Of a stretch of 64,000 nt of DNA, positions 1-9,607 are shown in pieces. The translations under genes were made by a program, and so were the position numbers. Positions within the stretch are counted from its first letter, which is position 1. Every line of letters begins with the position of its first letter. The notes under the pieces are model-generated. The model worked only from the letters and a program-made list of their open reading frames with translations, did not search any database and was not told where the DNA came from. The stretch comes from Methanospirillum hungatei JF-1 (GTDB taxonomy: Archaea > Halobacteriota > Methanomicrobia > Methanomicrobiales > Methanospirillaceae), in assembly GCF_000013445.1 (NCBI RefSeq), contig NC_007796.1, positions 496,001-560,000 on the forward strand. The letters run 5' to 3'.

Positions 1-2
1 TC

Positions 3-248
3 GGGTATCGGCATGCTGGTCTACCGAGCACGTATCGGGATATTTTTCGGATACTCTGGGAAGAAAAGCTAATTGATGAGAATATTCGTGAAAAAATGTC
101 TCACATGGTATATTATCGGAACCGTCTTGCTCATCAATATGCTGGGTTAAACCGAGAAGATATCGATGCAATAATCTCTAATATCGATGTTATTAAAAAT
201 TATATCCAAAAAATGAAGGTCGCTTTAAAGGAAGTATCATCTTGTTAG
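3..248 (+). CDS. HepT-like HEPN-family protein, 5' end outside window
   Basis: The reading frame is open from the window edge and ends at TAG 246-248, giving the last 81 residues. The segment RNRLAHQY matches the RX4HXY motif that forms the ribonuclease active site of HEPN/HepT proteins (formerly DUF86). HepT proteins are normally the toxin partner of a MNT-type nucleotidyltransferase that AMPylates them; that partner would lie upstream, outside the window. The motif and the helical C-terminus are seen directly; pairing and toxin role are inferred from the family. The identification of HepT/DUF86 is fairly secure, but completeness of the N-terminus cannot be judged. Confidence 0.75.
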   Translation, partial: GYRHAGLPSTYRDIFRILWEEKLIDENIREKMSHMVYYRNRLAHQYAGLNREDIDAIISNIDVIKNYIQKMKVALKEVSSC

Positions 249-385
249 TCAGATGTGTGATCTGTAACACATTTTTCTATATATTTTTGTGTTTTCTTAT
301 CACATTATTCATTATGTAGTCCGTGATTATTTAAGCAATTATCCTTATGTATCTGTGAGGTCTATTAGTAAATAAAGAGCATATC

Positions 386-1710
386 ATGGAGAGATTAGTA
401 CTACAAAATCTTCATTCATGGCGAAATAAGAAAAACCGTCTCCCATTAATTCTGAAAGGGGCACGGCAGGTTGGAGAAACGTGGCTTTTGAAAGAATTTG
501 GAAGGACCGGTTTTAAGGACTATCTTTATATAAATTTTGAAAATAATCCTTCGATGTCAGATTTATTTGAAGGTTCCATTGATCCCCATAGAATTCTCGA
601 ATTAGTTGGAGCACTTCACGGGAAAAAATAACTCCCGGAGATACTCTCCTGATATTTGAAGAAATTCAGGAAGTGCCACGAGCCCTGACATCTCTAAAAT
701 ATTTTGCAGAAGAAGCACCTGAGTATTCAATCTGTTCGGCAGGATCTTTACTTGGGATAGCACTTCATGAAGGCACATTATTAACCGTCGGGAAAGTGGA
801 TATTCTAACACTTGAGCCCCTTACATTCCAAGAGTTTCTTCTAGCCAATGATGAATATGAATTACTCTTATCTCTTCAAAATTCCGGATTGGAGCCTCTG
901 CCCTTACTCCTTCTGGAGAAACTACACGATTATCTGAAAAAGTATTATATCATTGGAGGGATGCCAGCAGCAGTGAATATCTGGATTGAACAGCGTGACT
1001 TTTCCCAAGTTGAAATAAAGTTAAAAAATATTTTAGAAACGTACCAACAAGATTTCTCGAAACATGCTCCTCGTTCGATGGTCCCAAAACTCAGGTTTAT
1101 TTGGAATAGTATTCCTTCACAACTTACACGGAAGAATAAAAAATTCCTTTATGGACTGGTAAAGAGTGGTGCCAGAGCTCGTGAATACGAAGATGCGTTA
1201 TTATGGCTATTGGATTGTGGGCTTATCAGACGGGTTGGGAGAATCACGAAGGGAGCCATACCCATGAAACCGGATGAAGATCTCCATGATTTTAAGATAT
1301 ATCATCTTGATGTCGGTTTGCTCCGGGTCATGAGTCAACTTCCATTTCAGGTGATTCTTGAACGAAATAAGGTTTTTGAGGAGTTTAATGGGGCATTAAC
1401 TGAGCAGTATGTTCTCCAGCAACTTTCATCGATAATAACCGGTTCAATTTACTATTGGACATCAGAAGCGACAGCTGGAGTGGATTTTGTCATCTCAAAT
1501 GGGACTGGTGTAATACCTGTTGAAGTAAAAGCCGGAGTGAATGTTAAAGCTAAGAGCCTCAGGGTGTATATTGACAGGTATCAGCCGGAGATTTCCATTC
1601 GGACTTCCCTTTCAAACGTGCATCGTGATGGATCCCTCTTAAATATCCCTCTCTCCATGGTTTTTCACCTGGAACAGTACCTCGAACTCTGCAAAAATCC
1701 TGATACATAA
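386..1710 (+). pseudogene. AAA_14/DUF4143 ATPase, frameshifted
   Basis: Two adjoining frames encode one ATPase of the AAA_14-DUF4143 type. The first frame (386-631) carries the P-loop region and stops at TAA just after a run of six A at 623-628. The second frame, open from about 622, continues with a Walker B-like LLIFEEIQEVP and the C-terminal DUF4143 domain, ending at 1710. One extra A in the run would join the frames as GKKITPGDTLLIF. The Walker A lysine is replaced (GARQVGETW instead of the expected GKT) and the first acidic Walker B residue is Glu rather than Asp, so the protein would probably not work even if the frame were restored. These ATPases are common accessory genes of unclear function in methanogens. 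A single-base sequencing error cannot be excluded for the frameshift, but it would not explain the P-loop change. Confidence 0.8.
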
Positions 1711-1766
1711 TTGAATCAAAACTTGGAACCCAGCCACCTCTTAGGATATGGTGCGTAAGCTAGGGA

Positions 1767-1961
1767 TTACGATGAACTTTTATGAGATCTGCCCTTCTCC
1801 CTGCATCCTTCCTGTGGTACCATGAGCTCAAATCTGGCCCCTTCTATATGACGGCTCGTTGTGTCCATCAGGTTTTCAAGAATCGTTTCAATTATTGGGC
1901 CAGTCATTAATTCAAAAAATTGTGGAATGAACTTATCTGGCAAGTTCTGCCATGAATGCAT
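1767..1961 (-). CDS. hypothetical 64-residue protein
   Basis: This open frame starts 18 nt downstream of the PIN gene on the same strand, so it could be the third gene of that transcript. The first 35 residues look protein-like, with an amphipathic stretch (FIPQFFELMTGPIIETILEN), and the remainder is basic and of low complexity. No ribosome binding site is visible before the ATG and no family is recognised. It may equally be the decayed end of an older gene in this accessory region. Confidence 0.25.
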   Translation of the reverse strand: MHSWQNLPDKFIPQFFELMTGPIIETILENLMDTTSRHIEGARFELMVPQEGCREKGRSHKSSS

Positions 1962-1979
1962 AATCGGAATTAAACGGAG

Positions 1980-2438
1980 TTAATTCAAATACTCTGTAAA
2001 TTCTTCGAGGGTGAGAGTTTCAGGCTTAAAGAACCCAGCATCTTCAAGCAATTTAGGTACTCGATATTTAATAAGATTTTTATCTGATGTTAAAAAATAG
2101 GTACAACCATTCGACATAGCGTATCCTATATGCACACGATCTGTTTTTTCCACCCGGAAATCTATCTCACGGTTGGCCATACAATTGCAGATACGTGCCA
2201 CAACTTGATCAGGGTAAAGGGTGGCAACATTCCATTCTTCGCATAGATTGATAAAGGAAAGGATGAGCTCCGATCTAACTGGACGCTTTCTCATCTGATC
2301 CACTGCCTCCCCCATAACGGGTATTGAGGTAACCAGAGAGAATCCAAGATGAATTGCATGGCTGATTATGGTCTTTTTCCTCGAATCCTCAATGCATTCA
2401 AAAAAGATGCAGGTATCGAGGAAAACAGATTTCAACAA
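1980..2438 (-). CDS. PIN-domain ribonuclease, VapC-like
   Basis: The 152-residue protein has the fold signature of PIN nucleases: an N-terminal beta strand ending in Asp8 (VFLDTC), Glu44 in the helix MGEAVDQM, Asp100 in TDRVHIGYA and Asp119 in LTSDKNL. These four acidic residues are the expected metal-binding quartet. VapC-type toxins cleave RNA, often tRNA or rRNA, and are neutralised by a small partner. The start is a TTG at 2438-2436, chosen because it lies inside the end of the small upstream gene (2432-2596), which it overlaps by 7 nt; this is typical of translationally coupled toxin-antitoxin pairs. Toxin function is inferred from family and context. Confidence 0.75.
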   Translation of the reverse strand: MLKSVFLDTCIFFECIEDSRKKTIISHAIHLGFSLVTSIPVMGEAVDQMRKRPVRSELILSFINLCEEWNVATLYPDQVVARICNCMANREIDFRVEKTDRVHIGYAMSNGCTYFLTSDKNLIKYRVPKLLEDAGFFKPETLTLEEFTEYLN

Positions 2439-2596
2439 ACCCCTGCCTTATCTAACCGCTGCATCTTTTCATCGAATTCTTCTTTCGTAACAACAAAGGC
2501 GATGAGCCCACCCCTACCAACACCTCCTCCATATGGCAGCATACCTCGCTGATATGGCTTACCAACATTCTCCCGTGGGTCCCCCTCATATTCCAT
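2432..2596 (-). CDS. small putative antitoxin partner of the PIN gene (54 aa)
   Basis: Reading the minus strand from the ATG at 2596 gives a 54-residue frame ending in TGA at 2434-2432, overlapping the TTG start of the PIN gene by 7 nt. The N-terminal half is rich in Gly and Tyr (PYGGGVGRGG) and the C-terminal half is charged and helical (VTKEEFDEKMQRLDKAG), the general plan of a small antitoxin with a toxin-binding helix. I do not recognise a DNA-binding family. The antitoxin role rests only on size, overlap and position in front of a PIN gene. Confidence 0.55.
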   Translation of the reverse strand: MEYEGDPRENVGKPYQRGMLPYGGGVGRGGLIAFVVTKEEFDEKMQRLDKAGVC

Positions 2597-2820
2597 AAAT
2601 ATTATTAGGCGGAATACAAGGATGAATGTTTCTTCAAGGGGGGTCTGAAGTATTAGATGTGGCCTGTTTACTACATTGAACTATAAAACTCCGTAATGCA
2701 AATAATCTTATTGGAATATGTTCGATATTCCTTACTGATTGCGTATGGAGATTGGAATTATCAAAATAAGTTCAATGGGGTAGATTGTGTTCCTAGTATC
2801 GATGAGATGAGATCTCTATG

Positions 2821-3010
2821 ATGGTTTACATCGTATTAAAATCCGGAATGAAAGTGGTTTTCCGTGAAACCGTTTGAAGATCCAGAACAGGCAATAAAGG
2901 ATGATATACGGTTTGCCGATCGGACAGAAAAAGCATATCTTGAGTTTGAGCTGGGAGAATATAATCTCGAAAATGATTTGGATTTCATTCAAAATATGAA
3001 ATCATGGTAA
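2821..3010 (+). pseudogene. short broken gene or small hypothetical protein
   Basis: An ATG at 2821 opens a frame of 18 codons (MVYIVLKSGMKVVFRETV) that stops at 2877. A second frame starts with GTG at 2864 and gives 48 residues ending FIQNMKSW at 3010. The join looks like a frameshift in one gene of about 60 codons, because the short first peptide resembles the beta-strand start of small accessory proteins and the second is a well-formed acidic helix. The second frame may instead be a complete small gene on its own. No family is recognised. Confidence 0.3.
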
Positions 3011-3044
3011 TTATGTATGTCCAAACCGCATATCTCCACTTCCT

Positions 3045-4091
3045 TTAGTTTAATACCCTCCCTTCTAAAAACTCTTCGATTATCCCTGCTATCTCTTCAG
3101 GTTCTACAAAGATCATCCCATGCCCCTGTCCTTTCCTGATAATGAGCGTTGCATTCGGGATGGCATCGGCGATGATCACGGCATTTTCCGGGGGAATAAC
3201 AAGATCCTGATCCCCGGTGATGACAAGTGTGCTGCAATGGATCGAAGGGAGATCAGCATACACACCCTTCCACGAGAGGAAGGATTCGTACTGTTCCTGT
3301 ACTGCCGCAGGATCAGCGACCTCCCCGTAATCCACAAACCAGGTATACGGGTCAGGGTGACTGGTGCGGAATTCATCAGTAAGGAGAAGTCTTCCTGCCC
3401 GTTCCAGATATTCTTTCGGATTGTTAAGTGTTTGTCCCATCTCTTCTATCAACCAAGGTTCAGCAGGCACTTTTTCAGCACCACCGCAATCGGTACTGAT
3501 AAGAACAAGGTGGTTTACTGAATCGGGATATGTTTTCGCATATTCAAGAGCGATCATACCGCCCATCGAGTATCCGACGATATCAACCGGGAGAGCAGTA
3601 CCATTCCCTTTCTCTAGAGTCCTCGTTTCATCGGAATTCAATCCATCGTCAGAACTTCCACACTCTTTTTTCCCTCCTGCCAGTTGAGTAATAACATCAT
3701 GCAGATCCATGGCTCCCTGCGGAATGGTAAATGGAACATACGGGTTATGGACCCCCGATATTCCGCGATGGTTGTAGACGATGACGGTGTGGTTTCGTGC
3801 AAGATTCGATATTATCCGGTGCGGCCATTCATCGATGGTCATCCCATATCCCAGGACAAAGAAAACAGGGGGACCTTCTCCATGAATAGCATATCGAAGA
3901 GGAATACCGTCACTGGTGAGAATAAATGATGAATTCTTCTCTTCTATACTGCTATTTTTCTGATCCGCTTTATCTTTTACCCCAGATGACTGTGCTTTGT
4001 TGTTATCAATACAACCAGACATACTGATTAAGATGACGCATGCCGCAATGAAAATGATTTCATGAGAGTTGTGTGTATGGTGAGTTATCAA
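3045..4091 (-). CDS. alpha/beta hydrolase lipoprotein
   Basis: The 348-residue protein begins with a hydrophobic signal segment and a lipobox ending at Cys27 (ISMSGC), so it is probably secreted and anchored by a lipid. The mature part is an alpha/beta hydrolase: oxyanion region VLGYG near residue 80, nucleophile elbow GYSMGG at 173-178 with Ser175, acid residue in TGDQDLVIP, and histidine in GQGHG near the C-terminus. An unusual polar insertion of about 30 residues, about 139-168 (KKECGSSDDG onward), separates the core from the nucleophile strand. The closest general group is the peroxidase-like or esterase-like hydrolases; the substrate cannot be read from sequence. It precedes no obvious operon partner. 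Confidence 0.8.
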   Translation of the reverse strand: MITHHTHNSHEIIFIAACVILISMSGCIDNNKAQSSGVKDKADQKNSSIEEKNSSFILTSDGIPLRYAIHGEGPPVFFVLGYGMTIDEWPHRIISNLARNHTVIVYNHRGISGVHNPYVPFTIPQGAMDLHDVITQLAGGKKECGSSDDGLNSDETRTLEKGNGTALPVDIVGYSMGGMIALEYAKTYPDSVNHLVLISTDCGGAEKVPAEPWLIEEMGQTLNNPKEYLERAGRLLLTDEFRTSHPDPYTWFVDYGEVADPAAVQEQYESFLSWKGVYADLPSIHCSTLVITGDQDLVIPPENAVIIADAIPNATLIIRKGQGHGMIFVEPEEIAGIIEEFLEGRVLN

Positions 4092-4227
4092 TCATATGAA
4101 TTACTTATTGGTTCTTCTCAATGGCAAACAAGGATATTAAAATTTTCAAAAGAGAGGTTATACCTGTTCAACCCTTCAGATGATTCTCCTCTGAAAGAGC
4201 AAAAAATCCAGAAAAAATTTCGGATTT

Positions 4228-7200
4228 TTACCGGAGTTTCCCTTTAATGGGATACTGGACATTGTCATTACTGACTTTTCCCCGAACATTCACCGTTACA
4301 TTCCAAAGTCCAGGTCTGCATGATTCAGGTATACTAAATGTCCCGGTTAGAGTCCCTTTTACTAATTCACCTATAGCGGTGATGTTCTTCTCACCTGAGT
4401 GTGACAGGTTTACAATCGCCCCGTTCTCAAAATTTTCTCCATAAACAACAAATCCGCTCCCTTTTCCTGGTGCTGCAAATGACATGGCAATGGAGCGTAC
4501 GACCGGGAACGGCCCGGATGGCAGAACGATGAACTGAACATTATCATTACTGGTAAGGCCGCTTTGGTTCACGGTCACATTCCATGGTCCGGGCAGAGCA
4601 TCATCGGGGATAGCGATGGTCCCTGTCAGGTTTCCTTCTGAGAGATTTCCAGTTGATGAAATATTGACCTGTTCTGGATGGGAGAGGTTTACCAGAGCAC
4701 CATCCGTAAGGTTTTCTCCCTGAAGAAGGTAATCGGTTGATTCACCCTGCATTCCTGAATCAGGGGTAATATTATGAACAACCGGGATATGAACCGGACC
4801 ATCTGTGATGGTGAACTGAATCTCATCGTTACTATAGAGTCCGTTCTGGTTCACCGATGCATTCCATGGTCCGGTGAGAGCATCCGTTGGTATCACGAAT
4901 GTGCCAAAGAGCTGTGATCCCATAAGATATCCGATTGACGTAATATTTTCCTCACCTTCATGGGTAAGGTTTACTATTGCGCCATTCAGCAGGTGCTCAC
5001 CTGTGATTGAATAGATAATTTCCGTACCTTTCTCTCCTGAGTCCGGATTTATCGAGGTTATTACCGGGGTATCTGCCGGAGCCGGAGTAATGGTGAATAA
5101 GATATTATCATTACTGAATAACTCGTCCTGCTCGACGATGACATTCCATGGCCCCGTTATGGCATCCAAAGGAAGGTTGAATATTCCGGTCAGTTTTCCT
5201 TCCTTGAGTGTTCCTGTTGAAGTAATATTGGTCTGCCCTTCTTTTACCAGATGGACGAACGCACCATCAACGAAATTGGAGCCGGTGACAGTATAGTTAA
5301 TGGTCAATCCGGCCTGACCGGATTCTGGTATAATACCTGTCACAACAGGGACCGGAATCGGTGTAGGTGTCGGAGTTAGAGTTGGAGTGGGTGTAGGTGT
5401 CGGTGTTAGAGTTGGGGTGGGTGTAGGTGTCGGAGTTAGAGTTGGAGTGGGTGTAGGAGTCGGTGTTAGAGTTGGAGTGGGTGTAGGTGTCGGTGTTAGA
5501 GTTGGGGTGGGTGTAGGTGTCGGTGTTAGAGTTGGGGTGGGTGTAGGTGTCGGTGTTAGAGTTGGGGTGGGTGTAGGTGTCGGAGTTAGAGTTGGAGTGG
5601 GTGTAGGAGTCGGTGTTAGAGTTGGAGTGGGTGTAGGTGTCGGTGTTAGAGTTGGGGTGGGTGTAGGTGTCGGTGTTAGAGTTGGGGTGGGTGTAGGTGT
5701 CGGTGTTAGAGTTGGGGTGGGTGTAGGAGTCGGACCGGATCCCCCATAAATCCACTTAATTCCTGCAATTTCTGAAGCAGATAATGTTTTTAAATTTGTA
5801 TTACCAATAACGTCACCATTATATCCAAACATGACCTTCATGATTGGGCTTAAATCTGAAGGAAATCCTGGAACCCAACCGTATAAATCTTTTAAATTTA
5901 GCCAATGTCCCAGTTCATGAATGGCTATTGCTTCAATATTTTTCAATCCACCAGATGCTGTATCAGTAGTCCAGGAATAATAGGTATTAAATTCAACATC
6001 TGCTTCAGATATAATGCCAGATGAAAACCAATATGTTGCCTGAGCAATAGGGCCAGAACTACCTAAGTCTCTAAAAAGAAGCACATTTTTACCATCAGCA
6101 CCTGATTTTGTAGTTGAAGATGTACCAGCATAATTAAACTTGAATGATGACTGACCATTCCATGAATTTGCCGCATTTTGAATGGCCGTAAGTGACCCAA
6201 TTATACTACCGGGATTGATATAATAATTTACTGAAGTTACGGGCCATTTTCTCTTCCCATATGAAAAAGTAACTGAAAAATCTGCAACGTTAGAAACTTC
6301 ACCATTATCCGTCAGGATTCCAACATATCCACTTGATGCTCCACCATCATAATTATCTTGAGTCCTTCCAACAGGAACCTTAACTCGAATTTGAGAATCA
6401 GTCCATGAGACAATATCATATTCATTTATTGAAAAGTGAGGAAATCCAGAAGCCCATATTAGTGTTTGGTCTTGTCCATTAAATCTATAAAGAAAGAAAA
6501 CGTCCGCATTTGAGTCTCTACTTGATTTAGTTCCAAAACCAGTTCCTTTTATAGTAATAATAGTATCTGTTCCTGCAGAAGCAGTAGAAGGAGTGACACT
6601 TTGTATCATTGGTGAAGAAGTCTCAAGTTTTTTTTTCTCCTCATATCCAGATTTAACAAAGAGTTTTTTTGACGAAATTATATGTTCTCTACCTTGAATT
6701 GCTTCTTCAATAATTAATTTGAATTCGTCAATAGAATATCTTCCATATTCGTTATGCTCTTCAGAATCAACTTTATTATTTTGTATAGAGAAAACTCCCT
6801 GGAAATTACCAGTCACAGTACAAATTTCATCTGACATATTGTTGGTTAAATACTGATTTTTTAATGGATAATTCAGTAAAAGACCGACATCAGAACCAAT
6901 TGAAAAGGATGGTTCATCTTCCACCCATTGCGTAATTTCATTAACAGTTCCACCTTTAGAAAGTATTTTAATTTCTTCTTTAGGAATTGCTGGTCCAAGA
7001 AAAACCTCATTAACAATAATTGTCGTTATTGTGTATATATTCAGTTTTTCATCATCCCAATTACTTTCAATATCTTTAACAGTCCCAGTGACGACAAGAT
7101 CTGATTCTTTAACCAGGTCTGGAACCGTTTTTTTATCCATTACTCCAACTGTTATTCCCGTAATAAAAAAAAGGATAAAAATTAATTGTAATATTCTTAT

Positions 7201-7245
7201 CCCATAAATATTAAATCTCTTATCGGTTTTTCCCATTATACCCAT
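4228..7245 (-). CDS. large secreted metalloprotease with IPT/TIG-like repeats
   Basis: This 1005-residue protein starts with a signal or anchor helix (residues about 15-35). An N-terminal domain is followed by an IPT/TIG domain (about 215-325) and then a zinc protease domain with [14 protein letters not shown] near residue 441, the HExxH motif of metzincin-like enzymes with a third ligand position occupied by Asp. Next comes a threonine-proline linker built on TPTPTPTL units of ten residues (about 500-625), encoded by the 30-bp repeat array. Four IPT/TIG-like domains complete the protein, each containing GxxxNITSxG and ending near TGPWNVxVxQ. It is probably an extracellular or surface-exposed protease or adhesin. 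No C-terminal membrane anchor is visible, and the substrate is unknown. Confidence 0.8.
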   Translation of the reverse strand: MGIMGKTDKRFNIYGIRILQLIFILFFITGITVGVMDKKTVPDLVKESDLVVTGTVKDIESNWDDEKLNIYTITTIIVNEVFLGPAIPKEEIKILSKGGTVNEITQWVEDEPSFSIGSDVGLLLNYPLKNQYLTNNMSDEICTVTGNFQGVFSIQNNKVDSEEHNEYGRYSIDEFKLIIEEAIQGREHIISSKKLFVKSGYEEKKKLETSSPMIQSVTPSTASAGTDTIITIKGTGFGTKSSRDSNADVFFLYRFNGQDQTLIWASGFPHFSINEYDIVSWTDSQIRVKVPVGRTQDNYDGGASSGYVGILTDNGEVSNVADFSVTFSYGKRKWPVTSVNYYINPGSIIGSLTAIQNAANSWNGQSSFKFNYAGTSSTTKSGADGKNVLLFRDLGSSGPIAQATYWFSSGIISEADVEFNTYYSWTTDTASGGLKNIEAIAIHELGHWLNLKDLYGWVPGFPSDLSPIMKVMFGYNGDVIGNTNLKTLSASEIAGIKWIYGGSGPTPTPTPTLTPTPTPTPTLTPTPTPTPTLTPTPTPTPTLTPTPTPTPTLTPTPTPTPTLTPTPTPTPTLTPTPTPTPTLTPTPTPTPTLTPTPTPTPTLTPTPTPTPTLTPTPTPTPTLTPTPTPIPVPVVTGIIPESGQAGLTINYTVTGSNFVDGAFVHLVKEGQTNITSTGTLKEGKLTGIFNLPLDAITGPWNVIVEQDELFSNDNILFTITPAPADTPVITSINPDSGEKGTEIIYSITGEHLLNGAIVNLTHEGEENITSIGYLMGSQLFGTFVIPTDALTGPWNASVNQNGLYSNDEIQFTITDGPVHIPVVHNITPDSGMQGESTDYLLQGENLTDGALVNLSHPEQVNISSTGNLSEGNLTGTIAIPDDALPGPWNVTVNQSGLTSNDNVQFIVLPSGPFPVVRSIAMSFAAPGKGSGFVVYGENFENGAIVNLSHSGEKNITAIGELVKGTLTGTFSIPESCRPGLWNVTVNVRGKVSNDNVQYPIKGKLR
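5371..5730 (+). repeat. 12-unit 30-bp minisatellite encoding a TPTP linker
   Basis: Twelve contiguous 30-bp units run exactly from 5371 to 5730, each close to CGGTGTTAGAGTTGGGGTGG plus GTGTAGGTGT. Point variants define unit types, and the block 5431-5580 is repeated almost exactly as 5581-5730, so a 150-bp higher-order duplication is visible inside the array. The period is a multiple of three, so unit gain or loss only changes the length of the Thr-Pro linker of the metalloprotease encoded on the minus strand. Confidence 0.95.
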
Positions 7246-7796
7246 CCCTTTTAATCCTCAATTTCTATATTGATTTCGGAATAGATATTAATTTTGATAT
7301 GGAACACAATATTATCAAAGGTTTTTTTATCAATAGTAGTAATATAATATTGATCTAACACTATTGTAATTTTGACAATGCATTAGTTTTTTTGCTTAAT
7401 TGACATATAAAATGGTAGAGGAATCAGTACTACTATATTCTTGTTATGAGCATTATTATAAATACATTTTTTTAAATAGAAGAGAGAATTCAAACACCCT
7501 TGAACCTAACTATTACTATTGAACTTATTTGAAAAATTTTCACAAAATATCCTGATTTACAATATTGGTATTTTCTCCGGTTGTCCTGATGATAAAAACC
7601 ATGATTCTGTCAATGTCAGTGTAAAAATCTCCTCATCTGAAGTTATGAATTACTTACTTCAATAAAAAAATCTCGAAATAATATTGCCCTATTGTGTGAG
7701 TGATCGTTCAGATAAAAATTATTTATCAACAAATAAAAATCAGTATCTCCAAATAACCTGAAATCGGTTTAACACAAATTTAACCGGGGTGCTGGA
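7246..7796. other. AT-rich intergenic stretch with one decayed gene fragment
   Basis: This 550-bp stretch separates the divergent metalloprotease and Rpn-type genes. It is strongly AT-rich and contains many stop codons in all frames. The only interpretable content is the gene-tail fragment at 7540-7620, listed separately, and the presumed promoter of the metalloprotease at its left end. Nothing else is recognised. Confidence 0.6.
7540..7620 (-). pseudogene. decayed tail of a PD-(D/E)XK nuclease gene
   Basis: Read on the minus strand this segment encodes VFIIRTTGENTNIVNQD followed by a stop. The intact nuclease gene at 8957-9553 ends with FFVIRATGNSASIVNQD plus ten more residues. The DNA of 7549-7611 and 8981-9043 also matches at roughly three quarters of positions by eye. 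The rest of the gene is absent upstream, so this is a relic of a second copy. It lies on the other side of the Rpn-type gene from the intact copy. Confidence 0.7.
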
Positions 7797-8708
7797 ATTA
7801 ACAGTATACACTCACAAAATTATGATCTTGCTTTTAAAGAGGCGCTTACTCTTTTTGAAAACAAAACGCTTGACTTCCTCGGCCTGGATCTTCCAAAAAT
7901 CACCGGAGTACTGGTCACTGAATTTGCCGAAGTTGAGACCCGTGATGAGTTTGTTGATCTTACGTTCAGGCTTGAAAACGGGGATATACTCCACATTGAG
8001 GAACAGGCTACCCTGACGGAGGATGACCTGATCAGATTTGCCCATTATGACTTGAGACTATTCTCAAAATATCGTGTATCTATCCATACGGTTGTCCTTT
8101 CCCCTGCCAATTCAAAAAACCATGTATCTGCCATTGATACCGGCTGCCTTCATTATTCGGTTATTCACCAGGTTATCAAGGGAAGAAATGCCGATGAGGT
8201 TCTTGAGAGGATGCATGATGACATTGCAATTGGAAATCCGGTAAACGAACTGGAACTGATCTTTGTGCCTCTCATGGAGAGCAGGCTTCCGGTCAGGGAG
8301 CTGCTTCTTGAGACGATAAAACTTGAGAAAGAGATAAGGGATGAGAACCTCAAGAATAAAGTAATTGCTTTGACCATGGTGATGGCAAACAGACTTGTGG
8401 AGGCTGAACTCTTAGAAAAAATATGGGAGGAGGTAAAAATGTTAAAGATATTAAAATATGCAGAAGATAAAGGAAAAGAACAGGGCATTCAGATAGGCAT
8501 TGAGAAGGGTTTTGAAATTGGGAGATTGGATGAGAAACGTCACCTGATTGAACGACTGCTTATAAAGAAATTTGGTCCCCTTCCGAAAGATACACAAAGT
8601 AAGATTCAGAATATGGATGATGTCGTCCTTGATATCCTGAGTTTAGAGATTCTGGATTTTCAGACCAAAGATGATCTGTTCCGGTTTGTGGATAAGATGG
8701 CGCCCTGA
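7797..8708 (+). CDS. Rpn-type PD-(D/E)XK nuclease, start codon unclear
   Basis: The open frame begins after a stop at 7770-7772 and runs to TGA at 8708. It encodes the typical Rpn/YhgA-like or PDDEXK-transposase protein: an N-terminal NYDLAFKEALTLFENK, then the nuclease core FVDLTFRLENGDILHIEEQ with Asp and ExQ, and a C-terminal helical tail with lysine-rich EKGFEIGRLDEKRHLIERLL. No ATG, GTG or TTG lies before the conserved N-terminus in this frame; the first in-frame TTG (8052) would remove the nuclease core. Either the ATT at 7797 is used or a frameshift or lost start near 7790 has disabled the gene (a GTG at 7789 is in another frame). The family promotes recombination in E. coli. I keep it as CDS with a doubtful start. 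Confidence 0.6.
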   Translation: MNSIHSQNYDLAFKEALTLFENKTLDFLGLDLPKITGVLVTEFAEVETRDEFVDLTFRLENGDILHIEEQATLTEDDLIRFAHYDLRLFSKYRVSIHTVVLSPANSKNHVSAIDTGCLHYSVIHQVIKGRNADEVLERMHDDIAIGNPVNELELIFVPLMESRLPVRELLLETIKLEKEIRDENLKNKVIALTMVMANRLVEAELLEKIWEEVKMLKILKYAEDKGKEQGIQIGIEKGFEIGRLDEKRHLIERLLIKKFGPLPKDTQSKIQNMDDVVLDILSLEILDFQTKDDLFRFVDKMAP

Positions 8709-8956
8709 TTCAATGGCTCTTTCCGGTAGAGGGCTTTGAACCAGGGGATAACTCAAATATAATTTTGGAAAGATCTCTCTCAAATAATTATATAAAACTC
8801 GGTGAAAATAACCTGATAATTCTCTTCAAGCCCAGTATAAAAAAAAGACACAATATTTAATCCAAAGATATTGGCCGCTAATTAAAAAACTATCAATTTA
8901 GAGACAATAATGATTATTTCCAAATCATTTGGTTCTGCTCTGAATTATCATATGAT

Positions 8957-9553
8957 TTAGAATTTTTTCGGCTTAAACCCATCCTGGTTTACAATACTGG
9001 CACTATTGCCGGTTGCCCGGATCACAAAAAACCCATTCTTCTCTGCCTGCCTGACCACATTACTATCTGAATGAATATATGCCATTGCTCCGTAGGTGGT
9101 ATTCTCTGCATATCGTGGAAGCCATTCACGAAACTTTTCCATTTTATAAGCAAACTCCTTTACATCAGAGGACCGAAGAGTTGTTTTAACTTCAACGACA
9201 ACCATCTCGTCTCCGTTCTGGGCAATGATATCAAATTCGTAGTTTGTCTTTCCTGAATAGTCTTTCAGCCGCTGGAAAGTATAGAAAACAGAGATACCTT
9301 GTTCCTGTAAGAGTCTTATAAGATAACCTTCAGCCAGAAGATCAACAAGTCTTTCCCAGGGAGAGAAGAGTTGCTCTTCTACTCGTGTAATCAGTTGTGA
9401 TGTTTTCTCTATTTGTGCGGTAACTCTGTCCTGACCTTTTCTCATTTCAATATCTTCAATTTCTGACGGTTCACGCCTTTCTTGGAGATGGTCAGGTACC
9501 TGAATTCTTAAACCGTTATGGAGTGACATGAATTGTTCTTTTTGAAAGACCAA
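8957..9553 (-). CDS. PD-(D/E)XK nuclease-like protein (DUF3782-type)
   Basis: The 198-residue protein has an N-terminal charged, coiled-coil-like region (about 25-65) and a C-terminal PD-(D/E)XK fold: EFDII at 106-110 and VEVKTTL from 120, giving Asp108, Glu121 and Lys123 as the catalytic set. Similar small proteins with a predicted coiled coil and restriction-endonuclease-like domain are abundant in cyanobacteria and methanogens; their function is unknown. A decayed copy of its tail lies at 7540-7620. The start may be an internal ATG (MSLHNGL, residue 9). Confidence 0.7.
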   Translation of the reverse strand: MVFQKEQFMSLHNGLRIQVPDHLQERREPSEIEDIEMRKGQDRVTAQIEKTSQLITRVEEQLFSPWERLVDLLAEGYLIRLLQEQGISVFYTFQRLKDYSGKTNYEFDIIAQNGDEMVVVEVKTTLRSSDVKEFAYKMEKFREWLPRYAENTTYGAMAYIHSDSNVVRQAEKNGFFVIRATGNSASIVNQDGFKPKKF

Positions 9554-9607
9554 TGCATCAGGAGTAGATGAATATGGAGTACGGTTTGATAGATCTGAAA
9601 AAGGGAT

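Noticed and set aside
5371-5730. Regular 30-bp repeats suggesting a CRISPR array
   Set aside because: The units are contiguous without spacers and encode an in-frame Thr-Pro linker of the protease.
5387-5749. Long Gly-Val-rich frame on the plus strand across the repeat
   Set aside because: It is a shadow of the minisatellite read on the wrong strand; the protease frame continues on both sides of the repeat.
7789-8016. 75-residue frame starting with GTG before the Rpn-type gene
   Set aside because: It is out of frame with the conserved nuclease sequence, which is fully readable in the other frame across the same bases.
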